From Azoarcus sp. L1K30 (GTDB taxonomy: Bacteria > Pseudomonadota > Gammaproteobacteria > Burkholderiales > Rhodocyclaceae): a DNA stretch of 64,000 nucleotides. This document shows, piece after piece, positions 8,612 through 17,496 of this stretch. The notes under the pieces were generated by a model. That model saw only the letters and a program-made list of their open reading frames with translations. It was not told the DNA's origin and searched no databases. Location of the stretch: NCBI RefSeq assembly GCF_018122735.1, contig NZ_JAGRRD010000001.1, positions 3,205,190-3,269,189 of the forward strand. Reading direction: 5' to 3'. Each line of letters begins with the position of its first letter. The stretch's first letter is position 1. Both the position numbers and the translations under genes were made by a program.

Positions 8612-8924
8612 CGTCGATTTCTAACACGGCAGCACCCTTCGAGCCAATCCGCAGCCGACCGGACAGAACCGCCTCCCGGCACCCGGGGAAGCTCAGATCT
8701 CGAGAAGTCGACACTGACGAAATCAGGCTCGCTAACTCGACCAGGTACATGGAAAAGCATGAGTTCGTTAATTTATGAACGAATCTGCCGACAATCATAT
8801 TTTCCATGCAATTTTGTTCTCACAACCGTGAGATTCACTACGTAACTTGCAATCGTCTGCGCCACCGCCCTGCGTAAGATGCTCCTTATCGCCTTCGGGC
8901 CCAGAACAGATCGAGGAACACGCC
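8612..8924. other. Divergent intergenic region between activator gene and leuA
   Basis: 313 bases without a gene. Two inverted repeats stand out: TTCGTT-N8-AACGAA at 8764-8783, and TCTCAC-AACC-GTGAGA at 8818-8833. Both are plausible operators for either gene. No leucine-rich leader peptide, T-box or convincing -35/-10 pair was found. Confidence 0.5.
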
Positions 8925-10625
8925 ATGATGTTGCACAATCCAGCTGCCAAGTACCGTCCCTTTGCACCGATCCGGCTCGCCGACCGGCAATGGCCGAACC
9001 GTGTCATCGACAAAGCGCCGATCTGGATGAGCACCGACCTGCGCGACGGCAACCAGGCCTTGTTCGAGCCGATGAACGCCGAGCGCAAGATGCGCATGTT
9101 CCGCACCGTGTGCGATATCGGCTTCAAGGAAATCGAGGTCGGCTTTCCTTCGGCCTCGCAGACCGATTTCGATTTCGTGCGCCAGCTCATCGAAGGCAAT
9201 CACGTTCCGGGCGATGTCACCATCGAAGTCCTCACCCAGGCACGTGAAGACCTCATCCGCCGTACCATGGAATCGGTGCGCGGTGCGCGCCGGGCCATCA
9301 TCCACGTCTATAACGCGACGTCGCCGACTTTCCGCGAAGTCGTGTTCGGCATGAGCAAATCCGAAGTGGTCGCGCTTGCGGTATCGGCCGTGCGCCTGAT
9401 CAAACAGCTTGCCGCCGAACAGCCCGACACCGAATTCGTGCTCGAGTACAGCCCGGAAACCTTCTCCGCCACCGAGATCGATTTCGCCGTCGAGGTGTGT
9501 GATGCGGTGACCGCCGAATGGGGCGCGACGCCGGACAACAAGGTGATCCTCAATCTTCCCGCCACGGTCGAAGTCGCGACGCCCAACATCTATGCCGACC
9601 AGATCGAGTGGATGCACCGCAATCTCGCCCGTCGCGACAGCGTCATCCTCAGTTTGCACCCGCACAACGACCGCGGCACCGGCGTTGCCGCCGCCGAGCT
9701 CGGCCTCATGGCCGGTGCCGACCGTGTCGAAGGCTGCCTGTTCGGCAACGGCGAGCGCACCGGCAACGTGGACATCGTCACCCTCGCGCTCAATATGTAC
9801 ACGCAAGGGATCAATCCCGGCCTCGACTTCTCCGATATCAACGCGGTTGCACGCACCGTAGAGTACTGCAACCAGCTCCCCATTCACCCACGCCACCCCT
9901 ATGTGGGGGATCTCGTATTCACGGCCTTCTCCGGCTCCCACCAGGACGCCATTAAGAAGGGATTCGCTGCTCAAAAGGCCGGCGCACCGTGGAACGTACC
10001 CTATCTTCCGATCGACCCGGCCGACGTCGGGCGCAGCTACGACTCGGTGATCCGGGTCAACAGCCAGTCGGGCAAGGGCGGCATCGCCTACCTGCTCGAA
10101 ACCGAGTACGGCATCGCGATGCCGCGCCGCTTGCAAGTGGAGTTCTCACGCGAAGTGCAGAAAGTCACCGATGCGAGTGGCGGCGAGATGGCCGCAGCGG
10201 ACATCTGGGCGCTGTTCTCTCGCACCTACCTCGATACAGTGAGCCCGGTGCGGTACTGCGAACACCACCTGTTCGAGCACGGAGCCGCACAGGGCATCCG
10301 CCTCGTGGTCGAGATCGGAGGCACGCAGCATGTGCTGGCCGGTGAGGGCAACGGCCCGATCGACGCCGCGGTTCATGCCTTGCGCACTGTCGGCATCGAT
10401 GTCCAGGTACGCAGCTTCGAGGAGCGCTCGATCGCGCCCAGCGACGACGGCGGCAATGCGCAAGCCTGCGCCTTCGTCGAGTTAACAGGCAGCGACGGTG
10501 GCAAGGATTGCTACGGCGTGGGCGTCGATAACAACATCGTCACAGCGTCTGTCCGTGCCATCGTCAGTGGCATCAACCGCCTGGATCCGGTCGCAGCTGG
10601 CGAACCGGTGGCGCGTGCCGCCTGA
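8925..10625 (+). CDS. leuA: 2-isopropylmalate synthase, long form
   Basis: Catalyses the first committed step of leucine synthesis: acetyl-CoA plus 2-oxoisovalerate to 2-isopropylmalate, in the cytoplasm. Length is 566 residues, typical of the long LeuA type. The catalytic TIM barrel shows STDLRDGNQ (residues 36-44) and the metal-binding HPHNDRG (H245, H247), then GNGERTGN. A linker and the C-terminal LeuA regulatory domain (leucine feedback) occupy roughly the last 130 residues. The start is put at ATG 8925, with GAGGAA upstream; an ATG directly after it (8928) is equally possible. It stands alone and is closed by the terminator at 10677. Confidence 0.93.
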   Translation: MMLHNPAAKYRPFAPIRLADRQWPNRVIDKAPIWMSTDLRDGNQALFEPMNAERKMRMFRTVCDIGFKEIEVGFPSASQTDFDFVRQLIEGNHVPGDVTIEVLTQAREDLIRRTMESVRGARRAIIHVYNATSPTFREVVFGMSKSEVVALAVSAVRLIKQLAAEQPDTEFVLEYSPETFSATEIDFAVEVCDAVTAEWGATPDNKVILNLPATVEVATPNIYADQIEWMHRNLARRDSVILSLHPHNDRGTGVAAAELGLMAGADRVEGCLFGNGERTGNVDIVTLALNMYTQGINPGLDFSDINAVARTVEYCNQLPIHPRHPYVGDLVFTAFSGSHQDAIKKGFAAQKAGAPWNVPYLPIDPADVGRSYDSVIRVNSQSGKGGIAYLLETEYGIAMPRRLQVEFSREVQKVTDASGGEMAAADIWALFSRTYLDTVSPVRYCEHHLFEHGAAQGIRLVVEIGGTQHVLAGEGNGPIDAAVHALRTVGIDVQVRSFEERSIAPSDDGGNAQACAFVELTGSDGGKDCYGVGVDNNIVTASVRAIVSGINRLDPVAAGEPVARAA

Positions 10626-10676
10626 GGACGCAGCACCATCGGGCAAGGAAGCACACGACGTTCCGACACTGCACTG

Positions 10677-10717
10677 AAATGCGGCTGCCGCGAAGAATCT
10701 CGGCAGCCGCATTTTGC
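10677..10717 (+). terminator. Rho-independent terminator after leuA
   Basis: A perfect 14-base stem, AAATGCGGCTGCCG (10677-10690) and CGGCAGCCGCATTT (10701-10714), encloses a 10-base loop and ends in a short T run. It lies about 50 bases after the leuA stop. Confidence 0.9.
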
Positions 10718-10830
10718 GTCATCCATCACGCACGGCTTCAATTGTGAAGGCGTCCGGACATCACATGCGGCCCTTGCATGCGCATTTGTGAAAGAATCGG
10801 CTCTGCACTGCATATTGAAAGGGAAGCAGG

Positions 10831-11943
10831 ATGGATTCATTCCAGTGGGACGAACACTTCGTCACCGGTATCGATGAAGTCGACACCCAACATATGGAAC
10901 TGGTGCGAATCATCAACCGCATCGGCGAAGTATTGTCGAACTCGGCGGCGCCCGGCCTCGGCTCGCTCAGCGTATTGATCGACGAGCTCGACGCCTATAC
11001 CCGCTTTCACTTTGCCGCCGAAGAGTCGATGATGGCCGCGCAGGGTATCGACCCGCAGCACCTGGAATCGCAATCGCGCGAGCACGAGAACTTCGTGGAC
11101 GAGATCGCACGCCTTGCGCAGGCCACGATGACGCCCGAAGTATCGAATCGCCTGCTCAATTTTCTCATCCACTGGCTGGCTTACCACATCCTCGGATCGG
11201 ACCTGTCGATGGCGAGGCAGTTGAGGCTGATCAGCCAGGGACTCAGCCCGGCCGAAGCCTTGAAGGAAGATGCCCGGCTCGGCACACGCGCCACGGAACC
11301 GCTGCTCGCCGCACTGAGCGGTCTGTTCTCGCAGGTGTCGCAACAAAACCGCGAGCTGCACGAGTTGAACCAGACGCTCGAAGCAAAGGTCGCAGAACGC
11401 ACGCGCGAACTGGCCATCGCCAACCGCAATCTCGAAGCGCTGTCGCTGACCGACGTACTGACCGGCCTGCCCAACCGTCGCCACGCGATGCGCCGCCTCG
11501 GTCTGGAATGGCACGACGGGGATGACACGCTCTCGGTGATGATGATCGACGCCGACGGCTTCAAGACCGTCAACGACAGCTGGGGCCACGATGCGGGGGA
11601 TATCGTGCTGACCGCGCTTGCACGCACGCTGGCCGATTCGGTGCGTACCGACGACCTGGTGTGCCGCCTCGGCGGCGACGAGTTCCTCGTCATCTGTCCC
11701 GACACACCACTCAGCGGTGCCATGCAACTGGCTGAATCGATGCGGTCGAGGGTCAACGCGATGCGGGTCGCGGCCGGCGCAGGCGAATGGCCCGGCAGCG
11801 TGAGCATCGGCGTCGCATCGCGCACGGCGATGATGCACGCGCCCGACGATCTGATGCGCCGCGCCGATGAAGGGGTCTATCTGGCCAAGCGGCGCGGACG
11901 CAACTGCGTCGCCAGCGCCGACCTCGCAGGAGACCAAGCGTGA
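10831..11943 (+). CDS. Hemerythrin-GGDEF diguanylate cyclase
   Basis: A predicted soluble oxygen- or redox-responsive enzyme that makes cyclic di-GMP, 370 residues. The N-terminal bacteriohemerythrin domain (about 1-130) has the di-iron ligands in order: DTQH (H21), FHFAAEES (H60, E64), REHENF, and AYHILGSDLSMA. A coiled linker (about 165-200) leads to a GGDEF domain with intact GGDEF at 281-285. I see no RxxD inhibitory motif four residues ahead of it (the preceding sequence is TDDLVCRL), so product inhibition may be weak. The start ATG 10831 has GGAAGCAGG upstream. The stop overlaps the GTG start of the MOSC gene. Confidence 0.9.
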   Translation: MDSFQWDEHFVTGIDEVDTQHMELVRIINRIGEVLSNSAAPGLGSLSVLIDELDAYTRFHFAAEESMMAAQGIDPQHLESQSREHENFVDEIARLAQATMTPEVSNRLLNFLIHWLAYHILGSDLSMARQLRLISQGLSPAEALKEDARLGTRATEPLLAALSGLFSQVSQQNRELHELNQTLEAKVAERTRELAIANRNLEALSLTDVLTGLPNRRHAMRRLGLEWHDGDDTLSVMMIDADGFKTVNDSWGHDAGDIVLTALARTLADSVRTDDLVCRLGGDEFLVICPDTPLSGAMQLAESMRSRVNAMRVAAGAGEWPGSVSIGVASRTAMMHAPDDLMRRADEGVYLAKRRGRNCVASADLAGDQA

Positions 11944-12737
11944 CGACACTGACTGTCAGCGCACTGTACCGCTATCCGGTCAAGTCCCTGCGCGGGGACG
12001 CCCACGCAGCACTCGAGATCGATGCCAGGGGTTTTCGCTTCGACCGCCACTGGATGGTCGTCGACGAGCGCGGCCACTTTCTCACCCAGCGCCAGTTGCC
12101 GCGAATGGCGCTGGTGGATGCCTCGGTCGGCGACGATGGCGGGCTGACGCTGCGCGCGCCGGGTATGCCCGATATCGCCATTGCCCCGGCCGCAGACACG
12201 CGGCTGCCGGTCACGGTGTGGAAGGACAGCGTCGATGCAAGCCTTGCCGGCCCGGAAGCGGCAGACTGGCTTGGTCGCTTTCTCGAACGCCCCTGCCGGC
12301 TGGTACAATTTGCGCCGGATGTGGTGCGTGCCGTCGATCCCGCTTTCGCCACCCCCGCCGACCAGACCGGCTTTTCCGACGGTTTTCCCTTCCTGCTGAT
12401 TTCGCAGGCCTCGCTCGACGCGCTCAACGCCCGCCTCGAACACCCGTTGCCGATGCTGCGTTTCCGGCCCAACATCGTGGTGACGGGGTGTGCGCCCCAT
12501 GCCGAAGACGATTGGCGCGTCATCCGCATCGGCGAGGTGGTGTTCCGCGTGGTAAAGCCGTGCTCGCGCTGCGCCATTCCCACCATTGACCCGGCCACCG
12601 GGCTACGTGGTCCCGAGCCCCTACGCACACTGACCACCTACCGCCGACACGGCAACATGGTGTTCTTCGGCCAGAACCTCATTCATGATGGCCCGGGCAG
12701 GCTCGAGACCGGCATGCGCGTCGAGGTGCTCGAATAG
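11940..12737 (+). CDS. MOSC domain protein with N-terminal beta-barrel (YcbX type)
   Basis: A 265-residue cytoplasmic protein with a MOSC_N beta-barrel (about 3-115, starting VSALYRYPVKSLRGD) and a C-terminal MOSC domain. The conserved molybdenum-cofactor cysteine is in KPCSRCAIPTIDP. Related YcbX/MOSC proteins detoxify N-hydroxylated compounds or transfer sulfur with molybdenum cofactor. The start is GTG 11940, which overlaps the upstream stop by 4 bases (GTGA), so translation is probably coupled to the cyclase. No iron-sulfur domain is attached, so it would need a separate reductase. Confidence 0.88.
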   Translation: MTTLTVSALYRYPVKSLRGDAHAALEIDARGFRFDRHWMVVDERGHFLTQRQLPRMALVDASVGDDGGLTLRAPGMPDIAIAPAADTRLPVTVWKDSVDASLAGPEAADWLGRFLERPCRLVQFAPDVVRAVDPAFATPADQTGFSDGFPFLLISQASLDALNARLEHPLPMLRFRPNIVVTGCAPHAEDDWRVIRIGEVVFRVVKPCSRCAIPTIDPATGLRGPEPLRTLTTYRRHGNMVFFGQNLIHDGPGRLETGMRVEVLE

Positions 12738-12954
12738 CCCCTGTCGGCGCGAATCCGCCGCCAAACCGGCACGGCAAGCGCGCATCTGAAAATGCCGGGG
12801 ATACGCCCGACATTTGCCAAGCCGGGCCGGTCGGCAGTACGCTGCGTGCCGGTATCGATACGCCGAGACGTTTTTCTTCGCCCGCTGCGGACAGAATGTT
12901 ACGGTACCCGACGCCGGCGATACTCCCTACTTACCTTCATCCCGAATTCAATCA

Positions 12955-13620
12955 ATGACCCGACCAACCCTTATCGCACTGGGCCTTGCGCTCATCACTG
13001 CCACCTCACACGCTGCCGACATGACCGAAGACCAGAAGACCCTTTACGCACTTGGCCAACTCGTTGCCCGCCAGACGGCCGTCTTTCAACTCACCGCAAG
13101 CGAGCTCGAGTCCGTTCAGAAGGGTTGGCAGGATGCCACCGTCGGGGCGAAGAGCGCGGTCGATCTGCAAGTCTACGGACCCAAGGTCAACGCGCTCGGC
13201 CAGGCTCGCCAGGCCGCTGCCGCCGAGAAGAGCGCAGCGAAGGGCAAGGAATTGCTCGCCAAGGCCGCGACCGAAAAGGGCGCGGTCAAGGCGCCGAGCG
13301 GCTTCGTGTACCAGTCGATCACTGAAGGCACTGGGGCGCAGCCGGCCGCAACCGACACCGTCAAGGTCCACTACCGTGGCACGCTGCCCGACGGGACCGA
13401 ATTCGACAGCTCCTACAAGCGCAACGAACCCACCGAGTTTCCGCTCAACGGCGTGATCAAGTGCTGGACCGAAGGGGTGGCGATGATGAAGGTCGGTGGC
13501 AAGGCCCGCCTCACCTGCCCGCCCGACACCGCTTATGGCGACCGCGGCGCCGGCGGCGTGATCCCGCCGGGTGCCACCCTGGTGTTCGATATCGAGCTGC
13601 TGGAAGTCAAGACCAAGTAA
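12955..13620 (+). CDS. Exported FKBP-type peptidyl-prolyl isomerase
   Basis: A 221-residue periplasmic prolyl isomerase and chaperone of the FkpA/Mip type. The start at ATG 12955 gives a clean signal peptide (MTRPTLIALGLALITATSHAA). The N-terminal dimerisation helices cover about 22-110, rich in Ala and Lys (AAAAEKSAAKGKELLAKAA). The FKBP domain covers the last 110 residues: VHYRGTLPDGTEFDSSY, PLNGVIKCWTEGV, AYGDRGAGGVIPPGATLVFDIELL. The family's usual V/I-P-G-W pocket is here V-I-K-C-W, as in FkpA-type enzymes. No strong ribosome site is visible. The 217 bases before it hold no other gene. Confidence 0.9.
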   Translation: MTRPTLIALGLALITATSHAADMTEDQKTLYALGQLVARQTAVFQLTASELESVQKGWQDATVGAKSAVDLQVYGPKVNALGQARQAAAAEKSAAKGKELLAKAATEKGAVKAPSGFVYQSITEGTGAQPAATDTVKVHYRGTLPDGTEFDSSYKRNEPTEFPLNGVIKCWTEGVAMMKVGGKARLTCPPDTAYGDRGAGGVIPPGATLVFDIELLEVKTK

Positions 13621-13676
13621 TGCCCGCGCCCGACCGGCAAGTCCTCCCGGTCGGGCCTCTTCCGGGCGCCCCGGCG

Positions 13677-15113
13677 TCACACCGCCATGGCCTGACGCAA
13701 TCTGCGCACCAGCCCGTCGATCTGCGCCTCGTCGATATTGCCATAGCCCAGCACCAGGCCATTGCATCGCACCGGCGCCTGCGCATAGCGGGACAGCGCT
13801 CGTACCCCGAGCCCGAGCCGATTGGCACGCGCCTCCACCTCCACATCGGCACGTTCCTGCGGCAGCCACAGCACCAGATGCAAGCCGGCCTCGCCGCCAC
13901 TGACCCGCACCTCAGCGCCCGGATGCGCAGCCAGTGCCGCACGCAAGGCGCGCTGACGCAGCGCGTAGCGCTTGCGCATGCGACGCAAATGCGTCGTGTA
14001 GTGTCCGCGGCGAATGAAATCGGCCAGTGCGGCCTGCTCGATGCCCTGTCCGGGCCGCGTCGCCTGGCCGGCGGCACGGACGAAATCGTCGGCCACTGCT
14101 GACGGCAGCACCAGATAGCCGATACGCAGCCCCGGATAGAGGGTCTTGCTGAAGGTGCCGGCATACACCACCGGCGCATCGTGCTGCACACCATAGATTG
14201 CCGGCAGCGCCGGGCCGCCGCGGCGGAACTCACTGTCGTAGTCGTCTTCGATGATCCATGCCCCCTCCGCCCGCGCGCGCTCGATCAGCGTCAGCCGGCG
14301 CGCCAGCGACATCACCTGTCCGGTGGGATACTGATGTGAGGGCGTCACCATGATCAGGCGCGGCGGATGCGCCTGCCAATCGCCTTCCCCCGGCGCGAGT
14401 CCCTCGCCATCCACCGCCACCGCGTGCACTTTCAACCCGGCCAGGTTCAGCGCCGCACGGGCTGCGAGATAACCAGGATTTTCCACCCACGCGGTATCGC
14501 CACTGTCCGCGAGCAAGCGTGCGCACAGATCCAGCCCGGACTGCGTGCCACCGGTAATCACGATCTGTTCCGGCTTCACCGCGAAGCCCCGGACCGTAGA
14601 CAGTTGCCCGGCAAGCGCGGCACGCAGCGCAGGTTCGCCGCCATACGGCGTATGGCCGAGCTGACGGGTGCTGGCCTCGCGCCAGGCGCGATCCAGGCTT
14701 GCCCGCCAACTGCGAAACGGAAAACCCGCGAGATCGGGCACGCCCGGCGCAAACGGCAGCGTTTCGGCGTCGCGCCCGACTTCGGGCTGCATCGCGGCCG
14801 CTGCGCGCTGCGACAGGCCGGGCAAGGTCCGGTCGTGTGTCCGCCCCGAATCCGCGGCCAGCGCAGGCAGCGCCGCGACCCGGGTGCCGTGGCGATCGGC
14901 CACGAGGCAGGCCTCGGCCACCAACTGTTCGTAGGCGAACATCACCGAATTGCGCGCAATGCCGAGTTCGGCCGCCAAACGGCGGCTGGCGGGCAAGCGC
15001 GTCCCGGCCGCGATGCGACCGCACAAGATGGCATCGCGCAAACGCTGATACAGCAGACGCTGGCGCGGTACGGCCGGCGGTAGCGGGGCGGCAAGCAGCC
15101 AGTCCAGCGCCAT
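13677..15113 (-). CDS. MocR-family regulator (GntR HTH + aminotransferase fold)
   Basis: A PLP-binding transcription regulator of 478 residues. The N-terminal GntR winged helix covers about 15-85 (LPASRRLAAELGIARNSV), followed by a fold-type I aminotransferase domain. The PLP lysine is in AGTFSKTLYPGLRIGY, and the PLP-contacting region IIEDDYDSEFR is present. MocR proteins such as PdxR sense PLP and control vitamin B6 genes. This one faces a PNPOx-like gene across 99 bases that contain the inverted repeat at 15137-15162, so that gene is the expected target. Confidence 0.9.
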   Translation of the reverse strand: MALDWLLAAPLPPAVPRQRLLYQRLRDAILCGRIAAGTRLPASRRLAAELGIARNSVMFAYEQLVAEACLVADRHGTRVAALPALAADSGRTHDRTLPGLSQRAAAAMQPEVGRDAETLPFAPGVPDLAGFPFRSWRASLDRAWREASTRQLGHTPYGGEPALRAALAGQLSTVRGFAVKPEQIVITGGTQSGLDLCARLLADSGDTAWVENPGYLAARAALNLAGLKVHAVAVDGEGLAPGEGDWQAHPPRLIMVTPSHQYPTGQVMSLARRLTLIERARAEGAWIIEDDYDSEFRRGGPALPAIYGVQHDAPVVYAGTFSKTLYPGLRIGYLVLPSAVADDFVRAAGQATRPGQGIEQAALADFIRRGHYTTHLRRMRKRYALRQRALRAALAAHPGAEVRVSGGEAGLHLVLWLPQERADVEVEARANRLGLGVRALSRYAQAPVRCNGLVLGYGNIDEAQIDGLVRRLRQAMAV

Positions 15114-15136
15114 GGTGGCTCCAGTCAGATCTCGGT

Positions 15137-15162
15137 TTGTGGCGCTATCGATGGTGCCACAA
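15137..15162. promoter_or_regulatory. Inverted repeat, probable MocR operator
   Basis: TTGTGGC (15137-15143) and GCCACAA (15156-15162) form a perfect 7-base inverted repeat with a 12-base spacer, centred between the divergent MocR gene and PNPOx-like gene. Confidence 0.6.
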
Positions 15163-15212
15163 GCAACATAAAGTGATAACCGGATTCACCAACACATTCG
15201 CGAGCACACCCC

Positions 15213-15851
15213 ATGAACGGTCACCCTGCCCCCTCCGCCCGGACCCGCGTCCGCCGCCTGCCGGACCGCGGTCATTACGATGCCGGTACCATTGCCGCCA
15301 TTGTCGATGCAGCGTCGGTATGCACCGTCGCCTTTCAACACGAAGGCGCGGTGCATGCCCTGCCCACCATCCACTGGCGCGACGGCGAGCATCTCTACAT
15401 CCATGGCGCAAAGGCGTCACGGATGCTCAAGGCCCTGACCGCGGGCGACGCCTGCGTCACCCTGTGCATGGTCGATGGCCTCGTCTATGCACGCTCGGCG
15501 TTTCACCACTCGATGAATTACCGTTCGGTCGTCATCTATGGCCGCTTTGAAATCATCGACGATCCCGACGAGAAGACTCGCCGTCTGCGCCCGCTGATCG
15601 AAAAGTTCGCCACCGGTCGCTGGGACGAACTGCGCCCGATGACGCTCAAGGAGCTCAATGCGACGTCAGTGCTGCGCATCCCGCTGTCCGAAGCGTCGGC
15701 GAAGATCCGCAATGCCGGGGTCAAGGACGACGACGAGGACATGCAGTGGCCGGTGTGGGCGGGGGTCGTGCCGATCGAGAGCAAGCGCGGCACCCCGCTG
15801 ACCGATCCCGACAGCGTGGTGCGCGAGATTCCGTATCAACAGCTGAAGTAA
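15213..15851 (+). CDS. Pyridoxamine 5'-phosphate oxidase-family flavin-binding protein
   Basis: A 212-residue split-barrel FMN protein. Family members bind flavin; few have known substrates, and this class (about 210-220 residues, with HGAKASRML and a MNYRSVVIYGRFE strand) is often under MocR control. The C-terminal part contains AGVKDDDEDMQWP and ends IPYQQLK. A second copy of this C-terminal part is found in the chimeric pseudogene at 21274-21682, so the gene was once duplicated or exchanged. Start ATG 15213 gives the full family length; only a weak ribosome site is seen. A 9-base hairpin at 15865-15889 lies after the stop. Confidence 0.88.
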   Translation: MNGHPAPSARTRVRRLPDRGHYDAGTIAAIVDAASVCTVAFQHEGAVHALPTIHWRDGEHLYIHGAKASRMLKALTAGDACVTLCMVDGLVYARSAFHHSMNYRSVVIYGRFEIIDDPDEKTRRLRPLIEKFATGRWDELRPMTLKELNATSVLRIPLSEASAKIRNAGVKDDDEDMQWPVWAGVVPIESKRGTPLTDPDSVVREIPYQQLK

Positions 15852-15883
15852 GCGTTCCCGGCGCGACTGAAGCAGTCGACGCT

Positions 15884-16462
15884 TCAGTCGCCGAGGGCCG
15901 CGCCAAGATCCGCCACGCGGTCAACATCACGGACCACACCTGCTTCTCCGCATTCAAGCAGGCGAACCTCTGCGTTGCGCAGCAGATCGCGAGCGCCGCC
16001 ATCTCCGGTCAGCGCCCCGAGGCGCGCACCCCAGGCCCGTCCGAAACCCACTGGATGACCGCGCCGGCCTTCGAACAAGGGGGCAGCCACCCGCGTCGGC
16101 TCATCGATAGCCCGCGCAACATGGCGCACGATTTCCGACGGCAACCAGGGCATGTCCGCCAGCGCCACCACCCAGCCCTCGGCATGGCGACTTGCGCCGA
16201 CGGCAACCGCCAATGCGGCACCCATGCCCTGCTCAGCCAGCACGCTTTCGACGATCTCGCATCCCGCCATCCGCAGCCAGCGCACGCGCTCGGCCTGACC
16301 GGGGCGCACCACGGCGAGACTTCCGGGAAGCGTCAGGCACAGGGCGCGGGCACTGTGCCACAGCACCGGGCGGCCGTCCGCAAGTGGTGCGAGCAGCTTG
16401 TCATGCCTGCCTTCGGGGTCGAAGCGTCGACCGTAGCCGGCCGCGAGCAGAATACCTTGCAT
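15884..16462 (-). CDS. mocA: MocA-like molybdenum cofactor nucleotidyltransferase
   Basis: A 192-residue cytoplasmic protein of the MobA-like NTP transferase family. It probably adds CMP to molybdopterin to give the cofactor form used by the hydroxylase encoded upstream. The NTP-binding loop begins [22 protein letters not shown], with a few extra residues between the Arg and the Lys compared with most members. The metal-binding Asp is in VALADMPWL. The ATG overlaps the xdhC stop (TGATG), so it is co-translated with xdhC. The stop overlaps a hairpin shared with the convergent gene. Confidence 0.85.
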   Translation of the reverse strand: MQGILLAAGYGRRFDPEGRHDKLLAPLADGRPVLWHSARALCLTLPGSLAVVRPGQAERVRWLRMAGCEIVESVLAEQGMGAALAVAVGASRHAEGWVVALADMPWLPSEIVRHVARAIDEPTRVAAPLFEGRRGHPVGFGRAWGARLGALTGDGGARDLLRNAEVRLLECGEAGVVRDVDRVADLGAALGD

Positions 16463-17484
16463 CAGCTACGGGCGCAGGCGGACAAGGTGTTCCCGGCCAG
16501 CTCCAGCGCCGCCTTGGCCTCCGCCACCGGCAAGACACGCTCGGGCACCACGCCGTTCTTCACCGCGACCAGTTCCGCTGCGATCGATACCGCAATCTCA
16601 CCCGGTGTGCGGCTGCCAATGTAGAGCCCGGCCGGCCCGCGCAACGCCGCCACCTGCGTGGCGTCGAGATCGAACTCGCGCAGGCGGTCGCGACGTGCGG
16701 CGTTGTTGCGCCGCGAGCCCAATGCGGCCACGTAGAACGCCGGGGAGCGCAATGCCTCCATCAGTGCAAGATCGTCGAGTTTGGGATCGTGGGTAAGCGC
16801 AACAATTGCAGTGCGCGCGTCCGCCCGCATGCCGATCACGACATCGTCGGGCATCTCGCGGGTGAGCACGGTACCGGGCACGCTCCATTCCTCGAACCAC
16901 TCCTCGCGCGGATCGCAGACGGTGACCGCAAAGTCCAGCGCGAGCGCCATTCGTGCCAGACTGGCGGACAACTGGCCGGCGCCGATCAGCAACAGGCGAT
17001 AGCGCGGGCCGAATACGCTGACCAGGGTTTCGCCGTCGAAACTCAGGCCCTGCTCGGGATGTGCCGGCGCCAGCGTGCTGCTGCCGCTGGGCAGATGCAA
17101 CCGGCGCTCCACCAGTTCCCCCGCCACCAGTCTTGCCAGCAGGGCATCGAGCGGCGCAGGCTCCGCGAGCGGCTCGAGCACGAGTTCCATCGTTCCACCG
17201 CAGGGCAGACCAAAACGCCGCGCCTCCTCGGCACCGACGCCATAGCTCACCATGCGCGCGGTTTGCGGCATGCCTTCAGCACGCAGGCGGTACATCAGAT
17301 CGTCCTCGATGCAGCCACCCGACACCGAACCCACCGCACGTCCGTCCTCGCGCAAAGCCAGCAGTGCCCCCGGCGGACGTGGCGACGAACCCCATGTCCG
17401 TACGACGGTGGCCAACAGCACCCGCTTTCCGTCGGTGAGCCACTGCCGCGCGCGTTGCAGGACCTCCAGGTCGAGACTGTCCAC
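16462..17484 (-). CDS. xdhC: XdhC/CoxI-family maturation factor
   Basis: A 340-residue cytoplasmic protein that binds molybdenum cofactor and helps insert it, often after sulfuration, into xanthine-dehydrogenase-family enzymes. The N-terminal XdhC_CoxI domain shows [14 protein letters not shown] and [13 protein letters not shown]; the C-terminal Rossmann domain shows [17 protein letters not shown] and [14 protein letters not shown]. The start is GTG 17484, 12 bases after the stop of the large hydroxylase subunit. With mocA it forms the cofactor-loading part of the operon. Confidence 0.9.
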   Translation of the reverse strand: MDSLDLEVLQRARQWLTDGKRVLLATVVRTWGSSPRPPGALLALREDGRAVGSVSGGCIEDDLMYRLRAEGMPQTARMVSYGVGAEEARRFGLPCGGTMELVLEPLAEPAPLDALLARLVAGELVERRLHLPSGSSTLAPAHPEQGLSFDGETLVSVFGPRYRLLLIGAGQLSASLARMALALDFAVTVCDPREEWFEEWSVPGTVLTREMPDDVVIGMRADARTAIVALTHDPKLDDLALMEALRSPAFYVAALGSRRNNAARRDRLREFDLDATQVAALRGPAGLYIGSRTPGEIAVSIAAELVAVKNGVVPERVLPVAEAKAALELAGNTLSACARS

Positions 17485-17496
17485 GATGAGCGCTCC

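Noticed and set aside
8846-8924. Upstream in-frame extension of leuA
   Set aside because: The added residues are not like LeuA, and GAGGAA precedes ATG 8925.
8612-8924. Leucine leader peptide or T-box before leuA
   Set aside because: No run of Leu codons with ribosome site and no T-box core was found.
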